From positions 1-8,559 of the forward strand of contig JAAOII010000145.1 in assembly GCA_015163845.1 (NCBI GenBank): 8,559 nucleotides of DNA, in the 5' to 3' direction. How positions within the stretch are numbered: the first letter of the stretch is position 1; each line of letters starts with the position of its first letter. This DNA is from Candidatus Portiera sp. (lineage in GTDB: Bacteria; Pseudomonadota; Gammaproteobacteria; CBDBNL01; JAAOII01). Under the pieces are notes generated by a model. That model did no database searches and was not told where the DNA came from. It saw nothing but the letters and a program-made list of their open reading frames with translations. The position numbers and the translations under genes were made by a program. Shown in pieces: positions 1 to 5,382 of this stretch.

Positions 1-473
1 ATGTAGCTCATAAGATTTCCAACAAGATATCCTGTCCAAGCGAAAACCAAGCAAGGAGAGTTATCCTAGAGGATATAAACCTCAAACACCTAACCCGTAA
101 AGGCAAGCACAAGAGAGGACTTAATCGTTCTCTGTTAGATTCTTGTCTGGGAGAGATTAGACAAAAGTTGGAATACAAAAGTGCAGCAGTGCATAAGCTA
201 GACAAGTTCTATCCAAGTAGTAAACTTTGTAATGTTTGTGGTCATAAAAATCAACTGCTAACGTTGAGTGATCGACAATGGAGTTGTATTATATGTACAA
301 CTCAGCATGACAGAGACATCAATGCTGCAAAAAATATTCTGAATAAGTGGTTGGAGGACAACCACTGTCGAGGGGCCGTAAGACCTCGCATCATCCAAGC
401 TCCCCCCATATATTTATGGTGGGACTCATTATTGGTGCGAGGCAACCCCGATGAAGCAAGAAGTTTCCAATAA
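1..473 (+). CDS. tnpB: TnpB (IS200/IS605 OrfB) RNA-guided nuclease, C-terminal part, cut by window start
   Basis: The reading frame is open from position 3 to a TAA at 471-473, about 156 codons, so only the C-terminal 40% or so of a TnpB protein is present; the 5' part lies outside the window. TnpB is the RNA-guided DNA nuclease of IS200/IS605 and IS1341 elements and an ancestor of Cas12. Visible motifs are ILEDINLK, whose Glu (codon 69-71) fits the second RuvC catalytic acid; a zinc ribbon with CNVC (228-239) and CIIC (285-296); and HDRDINAAKNI, whose second Asp (315-317) fits the third RuvC acid. All four zinc Cys and both visible acids are kept, so this portion is not obviously dead. The Gly that usually follows the second Cys pair is Thr. 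The segment before ILED (roughly codons 10-19) fits the family poorly and may be altered. The ATG-like start at 168 is not the true start, because homology continues upstream of it. No TnpA is visible. Family assignment is firm; activity is unknown. Confidence 0.93.
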   Translation, partial: VAHKISNKISCPSENQARRVILEDINLKHLTRKGKHKRGLNRSLLDSCLGEIRQKLEYKSAAVHKLDKFYPSSKLCNVCGHKNQLLTLSDRQWSCIICTTQHDRDINAAKNILNKWLEDNHCRGAVRPRIIQAPPIYLWWDSLLVRGNPDEARSFQ

Positions 474-483
474 TTGAATTGTT
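350..483 (+). ncRNA. Candidate omega-RNA / IS right-end structured region
   Basis: In IS200/IS605 elements the 3' end of tnpB and the right end encode the omega-RNA, whose 3' tail past the element end is the guide. Here the last 40 or so codons of tnpB (after NILNKW) are not conserved protein-like sequence and are rich in inverted repeats. CCTCGCA (384-390) pairs perfectly with TGCGAGG (436-442). Inside it, CCATA (406-410) pairs with TATGG (415-419), flanked by CCC/GGG. Outside it, GGGG (near 372-375) can pair with CCCC (446-449). A further perfect 7-bp repeat, TTTCCAA (464-470) and TTGGAAA (482-488), lies at the likely element border. This nested fold at the tnpB 3' end is what the family predicts. 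The exact ends and the guide are not determinable without the left end or an empty site. Confidence 0.42.
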
Positions 484-495
484 GGAAATGTCCTA

Positions 496-578
496 TCGGC
501 CGTATAGTATTTAACCCTTTAGCAATTTTGGATCCACTTGTTATGAGTCAAATGCTTTATCAGGTGAGTTAACGACCC
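496..578 (-). pseudogene. Decayed tRNA-Lys-like unit 1
   Basis: Read on the minus strand, this 83-nt core starts with the same GGGTCGT acceptor strand as the intact tRNA-Lys genes and ends with ACGGCCG plus A, leaving a G-G mismatch at the first acceptor pair. The D stem (ACTC against AAGC) and T stem (AAAGG against ACTAT) no longer pair properly, and TTCGAAT has become GTTAAAT. The anticodon loop reads CTCATAA, a CAT-like triplet one change away from CTCTTAA of tRNA-Lys(CTT), but the stem lacks one base, giving an 8-nt loop. An 11-base insertion lengthens the variable region. It is very unlikely to be a working tRNA, but a structured transcript is not excluded. Confidence 0.75.
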
Positions 579-614
579 GTAAAAATCTGTATAATCTGTG
601 CAGGAAATGTCCTA

Positions 615-697
615 TCGGCCGTATAGTATTTAACCCTTTAGCAATTTTGGATCCACTTGTTATGAGTCAAATGCTTTATCAGGTGAGCTAACGACCC
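615..697 (-). pseudogene. Decayed tRNA-Lys-like unit 2
   Basis: This 83-nt core is almost identical to the unit 119 bp to its left. The one core difference seen restores the D-stem strand to GCTC, as in intact tRNA-Lys. The same G-G mismatch closes the acceptor, the same 11-base insertion is in the variable region, the T loop is degenerate, and the anticodon loop has the CAT-like triplet with a one-base stem deletion. The near identity points to a recent duplication after the decay had started. A working tRNA is unlikely. Confidence 0.75.
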
Positions 698-732
698 GTA
701 AAAATCTATATAATCTGTGCGGAAATGTCCTA

Positions 733-804
733 TAGGCGTTATAGTATTCAACCTTTGAGCCACTTGTTATGAGTCAAATGCTTTATCAGGTGAGTTAACG
801 ACCC
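733..804 (-). pseudogene. Decayed tRNA-Lys-like unit 3
   Basis: This 72-nt core is intermediate between intact tRNA-Lys and the two left-hand units. It keeps GGGTCGT at the 5' side, but the 3' acceptor strand has ACGCCT in place of ACGGCCT. The T-arm consensus TTCGAAT is broken to TTGAATA. The anticodon region reads ACTCATAAC with the same missing stem base as units 1 and 2, but the 11-base insertion is absent. Aligned with the intact gene, most differences are single substitutions plus one-base gaps, so decay of a tRNA-Lys copy explains it better than descent from tRNA-Met. Confidence 0.75.
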
Positions 805-839
805 GTAAAAATCTATATAATCTGTGCGGAAAGAAAATA

Positions 840-912
840 TAGGCCGTATAGGATTCGAACCTATGACCAATTGGTTAAGAGCCAACTGCTCTACCAACTG
901 AGCTAACGACCC
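840..912 (-). tRNA. trnK: tRNA-Lys(CTT)
   Basis: The 73-nt minus-strand gene folds as a full cloverleaf. The acceptor is GGGTCGT against ACGGCCT, paired throughout with two G-U wobbles, including G1-U72. The D arm has GCTC and GAGC around AGTTGGTA. The anticodon stem is GTTGG/CCAAT with loop CTCTTAA, giving anticodon CTT (complement of 877-879). The T arm is ATAGG/CCTAT with loop TTCGAAT, and the discriminator base is A. The 5' half closely matches my recollection of E. coli tRNA-Lys. CCA is not encoded: TATTTTC follows the discriminator, so CCA must be added by the nucleotidyltransferase. It reads AAG codons. It is identical to the gene 100 bp away except for the wobble base. Confidence 0.95.
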
Positions 913-939
913 GTAAAAATCTGTGCAATAAAGAAAATA

Positions 940-1012
940 TAGGCCGTATAGGATTCGAACCTATGACCAATTGGTTAAAAGCCAACTGCTCTACCAACTG
1001 AGCTAACGACCC
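940..1012 (-). tRNA. trnK: tRNA-Lys(TTT)
   Basis: The 73-nt minus-strand gene is identical to the neighbouring tRNA-Lys(CTT) gene except at the first anticodon position, where plus-strand base 979 is A instead of G. The loop is CTTTTAA and the anticodon is TTT, which reads AAA and, by wobble, AAG. Acceptor, D, anticodon and T stems all pair, the T loop is TTCGAAT, the discriminator is A, and CCA is not encoded. It is the first unit of the array on the leuB side and so would be transcribed first. Possible -10 elements upstream on the minus strand are TATTAT (1025-1030) and TATAAT (1050-1055), but neither has a convincing -35. Confidence 0.95.
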
Positions 1013-1068
1013 GTAAAAATCTGTATAATATGCAAACCTTACATTAAAAATTATATAACAAATGCCAC

Positions 1069-1099
1069 CATATATTCTATGAACTCTATAGAATATATG
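1069..1099 (-). terminator. Perfect 12-bp inverted repeat downstream of leuB
   Basis: CATATATTCTAT (1069-1080) and ATAGAATATATG (1088-1099) are exact reverse complements around a 7-nt loop, and lie 26 bp past the leuB stop. Position suggests a leuB 3' end hairpin. The stem is AT-rich and no U-run follows directly on the minus strand; the T-rich run (TAATTTTTAT) is on the plus-strand side, where no known transcript arrives. It could instead be a processing or stability hairpin between leuB and the tRNA array. Confidence 0.4.
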
Positions 1100-1125
1100 A
1101 TAATTTTTATCTTATATAGGTGTTA

Positions 1126-2220
1126 TCAAAGATTATTGATTACTGCTTCTGCTAATTCTTTACATCCTATGGGCTGTTTATTAGAGTCGCCATCTTGATC
1201 TAGTAGATCAGCAGAGCGTATTCCAGAATCCAACGTCTTGGTAACAGCGGCTTCAATGTGGTCTGCTGCTTCATCTAGTTGCAGTGAATAGCGGAGCATC
1301 ATAGCTGCCGAGAGAATTGCTGCCAAAGGATTGGCTTGGTTCTTGCCGGCTATGTCAGGAGCACTACCATGCACTGGTTCATACAAGCCCTTGCTATCTT
1401 TACGCAGGGAAGCCGAGGGCAAAATGCCAATGGACCCAACAAGTTGTGCTGCTAAATCAGATAAGATGTCGCCGAATAAATTCTCAGTAACTATTACATC
1501 AAAAGATGCTGGTGCCCGAACCAACTGCATGGCGGCATTGTCAACATATAGATGACTCACTGTAACCTCTGGGTGGTCTTTAGCAAGTTCATTCACTACT
1601 TCACGCCATAACACAGAGGTCTCCAAGACATTGGCTTTATCAACGGAACATAGCCGATTATCTCGTTGTTTTGCCGCGGTGAATGCCAGAGTGACTAAAC
1701 GTTCAATTTCCTTGCGGCTATAACGCAGGGTATTATAGGCAAAAGTATCCTCAACAGCATCCGCACTTGTATCCCGCCCACGTGGCTCACCAAAGTATAG
1801 CCCCCCAGTTAACTCACGTAAGATTAGAATATCAACATCCTTGGTTAATTCACTGCGCAAAGGCGAAGCATTTGCCAGAGAAGCATAAACCTTAGCTGGT
1901 CTGTAATTAGCAAAGAATCCCAATTCACTGCGGATTCTCAACAGACCTTTCTCTGGTCTCTCGTTCAAGGGTAACCCATCCCACTTCGGACCACCAACCG
2001 CTCCTAATAATATTCCATCACTCTCTTCCGCCACTGCAAGTGTTTCTTGTGGGCAGGGGTCGTTATGTTCATCTATGGCGGCACCACCAATCAACCCATG
2101 TTTGAGGCGTAAGTTGAACTTATGTATTTCAGCAATATGCTGTAACACTAGCTCTGCTTGGGCAGTTACTTCGGGACCTATGCCATCTCCTGGCAATAGT
2201 AGAATATTAAACTCTTTCAT
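1126..2220 (-). CDS. leuB: 3-isopropylmalate dehydrogenase
   Basis: LeuB oxidatively decarboxylates 3-isopropylmalate to 2-oxoisocaproate with NAD+, the third step specific to leucine synthesis, in the cytosol as a homodimer. The 364-aa product matches the usual family length. It starts with the LLPGDGIGPEV nucleotide-fold motif. Substrate-binding and catalytic residues seen include Arg97, Arg107 and Arg135, Tyr142 in GGLYFGEP, Lys195 in SVDKANVL, Asp227 in YVDNAAMQL, and Asp251/Asp255 in FGDILSDLA. GSAPDIAGKNQANP is the conserved cofactor-loop region. I chose the ATG at 2218-2220, which puts the PGDGIGPE motif at the usual distance; an in-frame TTG at 2242-2244 would add eight residues. No clear Shine-Dalgarno sequence precedes either start. 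leuC, leuD and leuA are not in the window. It is divergent from asd and is followed by tRNA-Lys genes on the same strand. Confidence 0.97.
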   Translation of the reverse strand: MKEFNILLLPGDGIGPEVTAQAELVLQHIAEIHKFNLRLKHGLIGGAAIDEHNDPCPQETLAVAEESDGILLGAVGGPKWDGLPLNERPEKGLLRIRSELGFFANYRPAKVYASLANASPLRSELTKDVDILILRELTGGLYFGEPRGRDTSADAVEDTFAYNTLRYSRKEIERLVTLAFTAAKQRDNRLCSVDKANVLETSVLWREVVNELAKDHPEVTVSHLYVDNAAMQLVRAPASFDVIVTENLFGDILSDLAAQLVGSIGILPSASLRKDSKGLYEPVHGSAPDIAGKNQANPLAAILSAAMMLRYSLQLDEAADHIEAAVTKTLDSGIRSADLLDQDGDSNKQPIGCKELAEAVINNL

Positions 2221-2293
2221 AGCTTTAATTATACTCTTAAGCAATTACTATAGAAGTATCTAATTCCCGCCAATATACCTTATAATTAATAGA
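2221..2293. promoter_or_regulatory. Divergent leuB/asd promoter region
   Basis: Only 73 bp separate the leuB ATG from the asd ATG, and both genes point outward, so both promoters should be here or overlap the coding ends. A perfect TATAAT lies at 2281-2286 on the plus strand, 7 bp before the first asd ATG. Another lies at 2233-2228 on the minus strand, 7 bp before the leuB ATG. Neither has a good -35 at 16-18 bp. If used, they would give nearly leaderless mRNAs. In AT-rich DNA such hexamers can occur by chance, so the exact sites are tentative. Confidence 0.35.
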
Positions 2294-3337
2294 ATGAGTG
2301 ATAAGTTTATGGATAATGGAATTGACACTGCTGTAGTCGGGGCTACTGGTGCTGTCGGTGAGGTGATGTTGCAAATACTGGCTTCAAGGAACTTCCCTGT
2401 TGGGGAGTTGTTTCCGCTTGCTAGCCAACGTTCTATGGGTAAAACAGTTGAGTTTAAAGACAAAAACTATCCAGTTATTAACTTGGAGACCTTTGATTTT
2501 TCCAAGTGTAAATTAGCATTATTTTCTGCTGGGGGAGAGATTTCTAAACAATATGTACCCAAGGCATTGGAGCAGGGATGTTTTGTGGTTGATAATACTT
2601 CAATGTTCCGCAATGACGACGCTATTCCTCTGATAGTGTCAGAGGTTAATCCTGATGCCCTTGGCGATAACAAACTCATAGCCAATCCTAATTGTTCTAC
2701 TATGGGTATGCTGGTAGCAGTCAAGCCATTGTATGATAAGTTCGGAGTTAAACGCATAGATGTATCCACCTATCAAGCTGTCGCTGGGGCCGGCAAGAAG
2801 GCAATTAGCCGTTTATCAGAACAAACAATGGATATGATTCACATGCGAGAAATAAAAGCAGAGGACTATGATCCATTTCCCTGTCAGATAGCATTTAACT
2901 TGATTCCTCAAATTGGTGATTTCACTGATAATGGCTATACAACTGAGGAAATGAAAATGGTAAACGAGACCCATAAGATATTGGAAGATTCCTCCATAGG
3001 TGTGAATGTGACCTGTGTGCGTGCCTCAGTTTTTTATGGTCATAGTATGACAGTGCGTATGGAATTTGCCAATAGCGATTGGAGTGTTGATGAAGCACGT
3101 GAAGTATTATCCGTTGCCCCAGGTCTAACTGTTATAGATGAGCAAAAGGATGGCGGTTACCCGACACCTATGAATGAAGGCGGTGGTAAAGACGACGTCT
3201 ATGTTGGCAGGTTGAGACGCGATATTAGTGATCCTCGGGCCTTAAACTTATGGTTGGTCAGTGATAGTTTACGCAAGGGAGCTGCCCTAAACTCAGTGCA
3301 GATTGCTGAGCTGGCTCTGGAGCAGAATAAACTGTAG
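2294..3337 (+). CDS. asd: Aspartate-semialdehyde dehydrogenase
   Basis: Asd reduces beta-aspartyl phosphate to aspartate-semialdehyde with NADPH, the branch point to lysine/diaminopimelate, threonine and methionine; it is cytosolic. The 347-aa product has the N-terminal nucleotide motif VVGATGAVG (residues 14-22), FSAGGEIS, DNTSMFR with the phosphate/substrate Arg106, the active-site Cys134 in ANPNCST, the AVAGAGKKA segment, and the catalytic-type His250 in VFYGHS. EGGGKDDVYVGRLRRD near the C-terminus is also typical. It belongs to the shorter Asd2/USG-type branch, not the 370-aa E. coli type. The start is uncertain: ATG 2294 is 7 bp from a TATAAT, while ATG 2309 has a weak GAG about 10 bp upstream and would place the nucleotide motif closer to the N-terminus, as is usual. 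fimV follows after 46 bp. Confidence 0.96.
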   Translation: MSDKFMDNGIDTAVVGATGAVGEVMLQILASRNFPVGELFPLASQRSMGKTVEFKDKNYPVINLETFDFSKCKLALFSAGGEISKQYVPKALEQGCFVVDNTSMFRNDDAIPLIVSEVNPDALGDNKLIANPNCSTMGMLVAVKPLYDKFGVKRIDVSTYQAVAGAGKKAISRLSEQTMDMIHMREIKAEDYDPFPCQIAFNLIPQIGDFTDNGYTTEEMKMVNETHKILEDSSIGVNVTCVRASVFYGHSMTVRMEFANSDWSVDEAREVLSVAPGLTVIDEQKDGGYPTPMNEGGGKDDVYVGRLRRDISDPRALNLWLVSDSLRKGAALNSVQIAELALEQNKL

Positions 3338-3368
3338 GTATTTTAAATTTTTTATTATAAATTATAAC

Positions 3369-3374
3369 AAGGGG
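3369..3374 (+). promoter_or_regulatory. fimV ribosome binding site
   Basis: AAGGGG ends 9 bases before the fimV ATG at 3384. It is the only clear Shine-Dalgarno-like sequence in front of a gene in this window, and it supports this start even though it gives an unusually long signal peptide. No other in-frame ATG, GTG or TTG lies between the hydrophobic core of the signal peptide and this site. Confidence 0.6.
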
Positions 3375-3383
3375 ATGTATTAG

Positions 3384-5036
3384 ATGTTTTTTATAAAATT
3401 TATTGATAAAGTAGTAACAATTATTTCATTAGCTAAAAATGGAGGAACTGTTTTTTCTTGTGCAAATTTTTCTTGTGCAAGGAATACTGCTCAGTATTGT
3501 CGTTTCATTGGCACAATTATTTTAGCAATTTCTTTCATACCATCTGCTGTCCATGCATTGCAACTCAACGAATTGGTTGTAGAAAGAGATGGAAATGAAT
3601 TGCGAGGTCGGATATTAGTTGATGACATTCAACGGGCACAGCGCGATTTGAGAGTATCTATTCCTACGTTAGCCGATTATGAAGCACAAGGAATATCCTA
3701 TAACAACTTCATCCGAGATTTAGAGATTATGTATAGATCATCTAATAGACGTAGTGGAAGGATAACTATTACTTTTCCTTATGAACCAATTGAACGATTT
3801 GATTTATTAGTAGAGGTTAAGTGGCCAGCGGGCGAGGTGCAAAGAACCTACAAAGTGGAGCTTGCCGGGATATTGTCTCAGCAGGATGGTAGTGTTATTG
3901 CAAGAATTACTCCCAGCGATGTTCCAGTTAGAAGAAGTAGTTCTTCTTCTTCCGATTTGTTGAAACCCCCAGTATCTAATATAGAGACAGTTGAAGGTGA
4001 CAGTTGGCATAATCTAGCTCAAGCGATTCGTCAAGCATACTTGCGAGATCAAAGAATTAGTCAAGAACAGGTTATGCTTGCTTTGCGTGACAAGAATAAA
4101 GAGAGTTTTATTGGAGGCAGAAAAGTTAGAATAGGTGTAGCTTTAAACTTGCCAACCTACTATGAAGTGGAAGCAGTAGGTCAGCGACAAGCTGAACAAG
4201 AACTTTATAGAGTTTTACGTCAAGTTAGTCGGCCCAGTCCGCGGCTGGAAATTGTTGCAGCTAGTTCTGCAGGGAAATCAGATAGCCTAGTTAGCCAGGA
4301 CTCTCAGCCCCCCCAAAATGAAGGTGCTAAGATTGCTGGTCAAGAAGAAAAACTTGACATACAAAAACGCGAAGTTGTTGATAAAGTTGAAAGGTTGAGT
4401 TTAGTCAGAAAACAATTAGATCAGGTAGAAAAACTTTTAGGGCTCAAGTCCACAGAATTGTTTGCTTTACAGAATGAAGTGGATTATCAAGAAGGGCTTC
4501 CTAAAAATGATTATGATTTTGACCAAATTAATACTACTGCTAATACTGTAGAAAAATTATTAGAAGTGCGTTGGCAAGTTCTACGCAGAGAGTTTTCTAC
4601 TAGACCTATTTTTTGGATTGCTTTGGTACTATCCACATTGGTAGTGTTTATATTCTTATCATGGTTGATGCTAATACATAATAAATCACGTAAAAGAAGA
4701 GCTAGATTAAGAATGATGGGCGATCTCAGAAAGGGTAATGTAACGCAAGGAAGTTCTAACCGTCCTTTGATATTTGAGGAAGCCGGTGAGGGTTTATCTA
4801 TCCCAGAACGACTAGCCTCATCGGTCCCTGAAACTGTATCCAAACCTAAAAGAAAGCCGAGTTCCAGAGATGATGGTTTCGTGCAAGATAATTTGACTAA
4901 TGCTAATCTTGATTTGGCACGAGCATATATCAATATGGGAGAGGTGGCAAGTGCCAAACCCCTACTAGATGAAGTTGCCTCTACTGGGACTGCTGATGAG
5001 AAAACTCAAGCCCGCCGACTATTAGAAGAGATCTGA
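3384..5036 (+). CDS. fimV: Compact FimV-family polar/pilus assembly protein
   Basis: FimV proteins bind peptidoglycan and organise the cell pole, type IV pili or type II secretion. The 550-aa product shows the family order: a signal peptide with a 40-residue N-region, a hydrophobic core at about 41-53 and a likely cut after AVHA (58); the FimV N-terminal domain at about 59-160 (LNELVVERDGNELRG; LLVEVKWPAGEVQRTYKVEL); a Ser-rich linker at 184-190; a LysM-like peptidoglycan-binding domain at about 200-258 (VEGDSWHNLAQAI); a Gln/Glu/Lys-rich coiled coil at about 320-366; a transmembrane helix at about 409-431; a basic stop-transfer KSRKRRARLR; and the conserved FimV C-terminal motif at about 507-550 (LDLARAYINMGEVASAKPLLDE). 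Well-known FimV proteins are around 900 aa or more because of a long acidic cytoplasmic part, which is almost absent here. It follows asd, a known gammaproteobacterial neighbour. No pilus genes are in the window. Confidence 0.9.
   Translation: MFFIKFIDKVVTIISLAKNGGTVFSCANFSCARNTAQYCRFIGTIILAISFIPSAVHALQLNELVVERDGNELRGRILVDDIQRAQRDLRVSIPTLADYEAQGISYNNFIRDLEIMYRSSNRRSGRITITFPYEPIERFDLLVEVKWPAGEVQRTYKVELAGILSQQDGSVIARITPSDVPVRRSSSSSSDLLKPPVSNIETVEGDSWHNLAQAIRQAYLRDQRISQEQVMLALRDKNKESFIGGRKVRIGVALNLPTYYEVEAVGQRQAEQELYRVLRQVSRPSPRLEIVAASSAGKSDSLVSQDSQPPQNEGAKIAGQEEKLDIQKREVVDKVERLSLVRKQLDQVEKLLGLKSTELFALQNEVDYQEGLPKNDYDFDQINTTANTVEKLLEVRWQVLRREFSTRPIFWIALVLSTLVVFIFLSWLMLIHNKSRKRRARLRMMGDLRKGNVTQGSSNRPLIFEEAGEGLSIPERLASSVPETVSKPKRKPSSRDDGFVQDNLTNANLDLARAYINMGEVASAKPLLDEVASTGTADEKTQARRLLEEI
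3452..3480 (+). repeat. 14-bp tandem direct repeat in the fimV signal peptide
   Basis: TTTTTCTTGTGCAA occurs at 3452-3465 and again at 3467-3480, a 15-bp period that preserves the frame and encodes a repeated FSCA(N/R) motif in the N-region of the FimV signal peptide. It is probably a local slippage duplication, and it partly explains the unusual length of that N-region. Confidence 0.8.
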
Positions 5037-5330
5037 TACTGGCTTAGCTGCCAAATAATTTTCATGAACTCATACTGAGTTCATCCCTCTAGATAAATAT
5101 CCCCCGGGATAAATTACTTATACCTATCGGAATCTAAAATGTCCTAATAAGTAAATTATATGGGTTGTATAGATATTTATGTAATCTGTAATGCTTGCTT
5201 TCATTTGAAGGTCACGCATTAAATCCCGTCTATAAATCTAGTGGAAATTTAGAGCACATTTATCCTTATTGTTTGGGAATCAGCATAAACCTACTAATTT
5301 TGCCTTAAAAGCCGCTTTTTTTGTTATAAA
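5037..5330. other. Non-coding region after fimV, with hairpins
   Basis: No gene, RNA gene or likely small ORF is visible here. Just after fimV, TGGC/GCCA (5040-5053) forms a weak hairpin followed by an AT-rich run. ATGAACTCA (5064-5072) and TGAGTTCAT (5076-5084) form a perfect 9-bp stem with a 3-nt loop. TATCC/GGATA (5098-5111) forms a third small hairpin. TTACTTAT (5114-5121) and ATAAGTAA (5147-5154) are complementary across a longer loop. None has a classic U-run, though AAAAG-CCG-CTTTTTTT at 5307-5322 is a weak terminator-like element. Short words shared with the tRNA array (CCTATCGG at 5123-5130, AAATGTCCTA at 5137-5146) also occur here. Confidence 0.6.
5064..5084 (+). terminator. Hairpin downstream of fimV
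   Basis: A perfect 9-bp stem (ATGAACTCA / TGAGTTCAT) with loop TAC starts 28 bp after the fimV stop. It is well placed for the 3' end of the asd-fimV transcript, but C-rich sequence rather than a U-run follows, so it may be a 3' end stabilising hairpin instead of an intrinsic terminator. Confidence 0.4.
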
Positions 5331-5359
5331 TTGATAATAAATGGGTTTATTTGTATAAT
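5331..5359 (+). promoter_or_regulatory. Sigma70-like promoter of the mraZ operon
   Basis: TTGATA (5331-5336) and a perfect TATAAT (5354-5359) are separated by exactly 17 bp. This is the best promoter in the window and predicts a start near 5366 and a leader of about 90 nt before mraZ. A second TATAAT at 5376-5381 lacks a good -35. Position upstream of mraZ matches the main dcw promoter (Pmra) in other bacteria. Confidence 0.65.
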
Positions 5360-5382
5360 TTTGGTATTTTATATGTATAATT

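Larger units (their letters stand above)
484..1033 (-). repeat. Tandem array of five tRNA-Lys-derived units
   Basis: Five head-to-tail units begin near 484, 603, 721, 828 and 927, with periods of 119, 118, 107 and 100 bp. Each holds a tRNA or tRNA-like core on the minus strand plus a shared spacer containing ACCCGTAAAAATCT and, in most units, ATAATCTGTGC. The two units nearest leuB carry intact tRNA-Lys genes. The other three carry decayed cores. The first two units differ from each other by only a few bases, so they duplicated recently; the third lacks an 11-base insertion that they share. The array probably grew by unequal recombination between tandem tRNA genes. If cotranscribed, the order from the promoter side is TTT gene, CTT gene, then the decayed copies. 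Confidence 0.9.

Noticed and set aside
168..473. Complete 101-aa zinc-ribbon protein starting at 168
   Set aside because: TnpB homology, including the catalytic ILEDIN motif, continues in the same frame upstream to the window edge.
496..804. Units 1-3 as functional tRNA-Met genes because of the CAT-like triplet
   Set aside because: The acceptor and overall sequence descend from tRNA-Lys, the anticodon stem lacks a base, and the D and T arms do not pair properly.
484..1033. Tandem repeats read as a CRISPR array
   Set aside because: The repeated part is about 100-119 bp including a tRNA fold, there are no short unique spacers, and no cas genes are present.
1025..1055. Firm promoter for the tRNA array
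   Set aside because: TATTAT and TATAAT are present on the minus strand but no acceptable -35 was found at 16-18 bp from either.
1331..1555. 74-aa plus-strand ORF antisense to leuB
   Set aside because: It is a shadow of the well-conserved leuB frame with no recognisable domain or start signal.
4511..4957. 148-aa minus-strand ORF inside fimV
   Set aside because: It lies opposite conserved fimV segments (membrane helix and C-terminal motif) and has no recognisable features.
5307..5322. Intrinsic terminator at the T7 run before mraZ
   Set aside because: The stem is only 5 bp of mostly A-T pairs, too weak to call alone; it is mentioned only as terminator-like.
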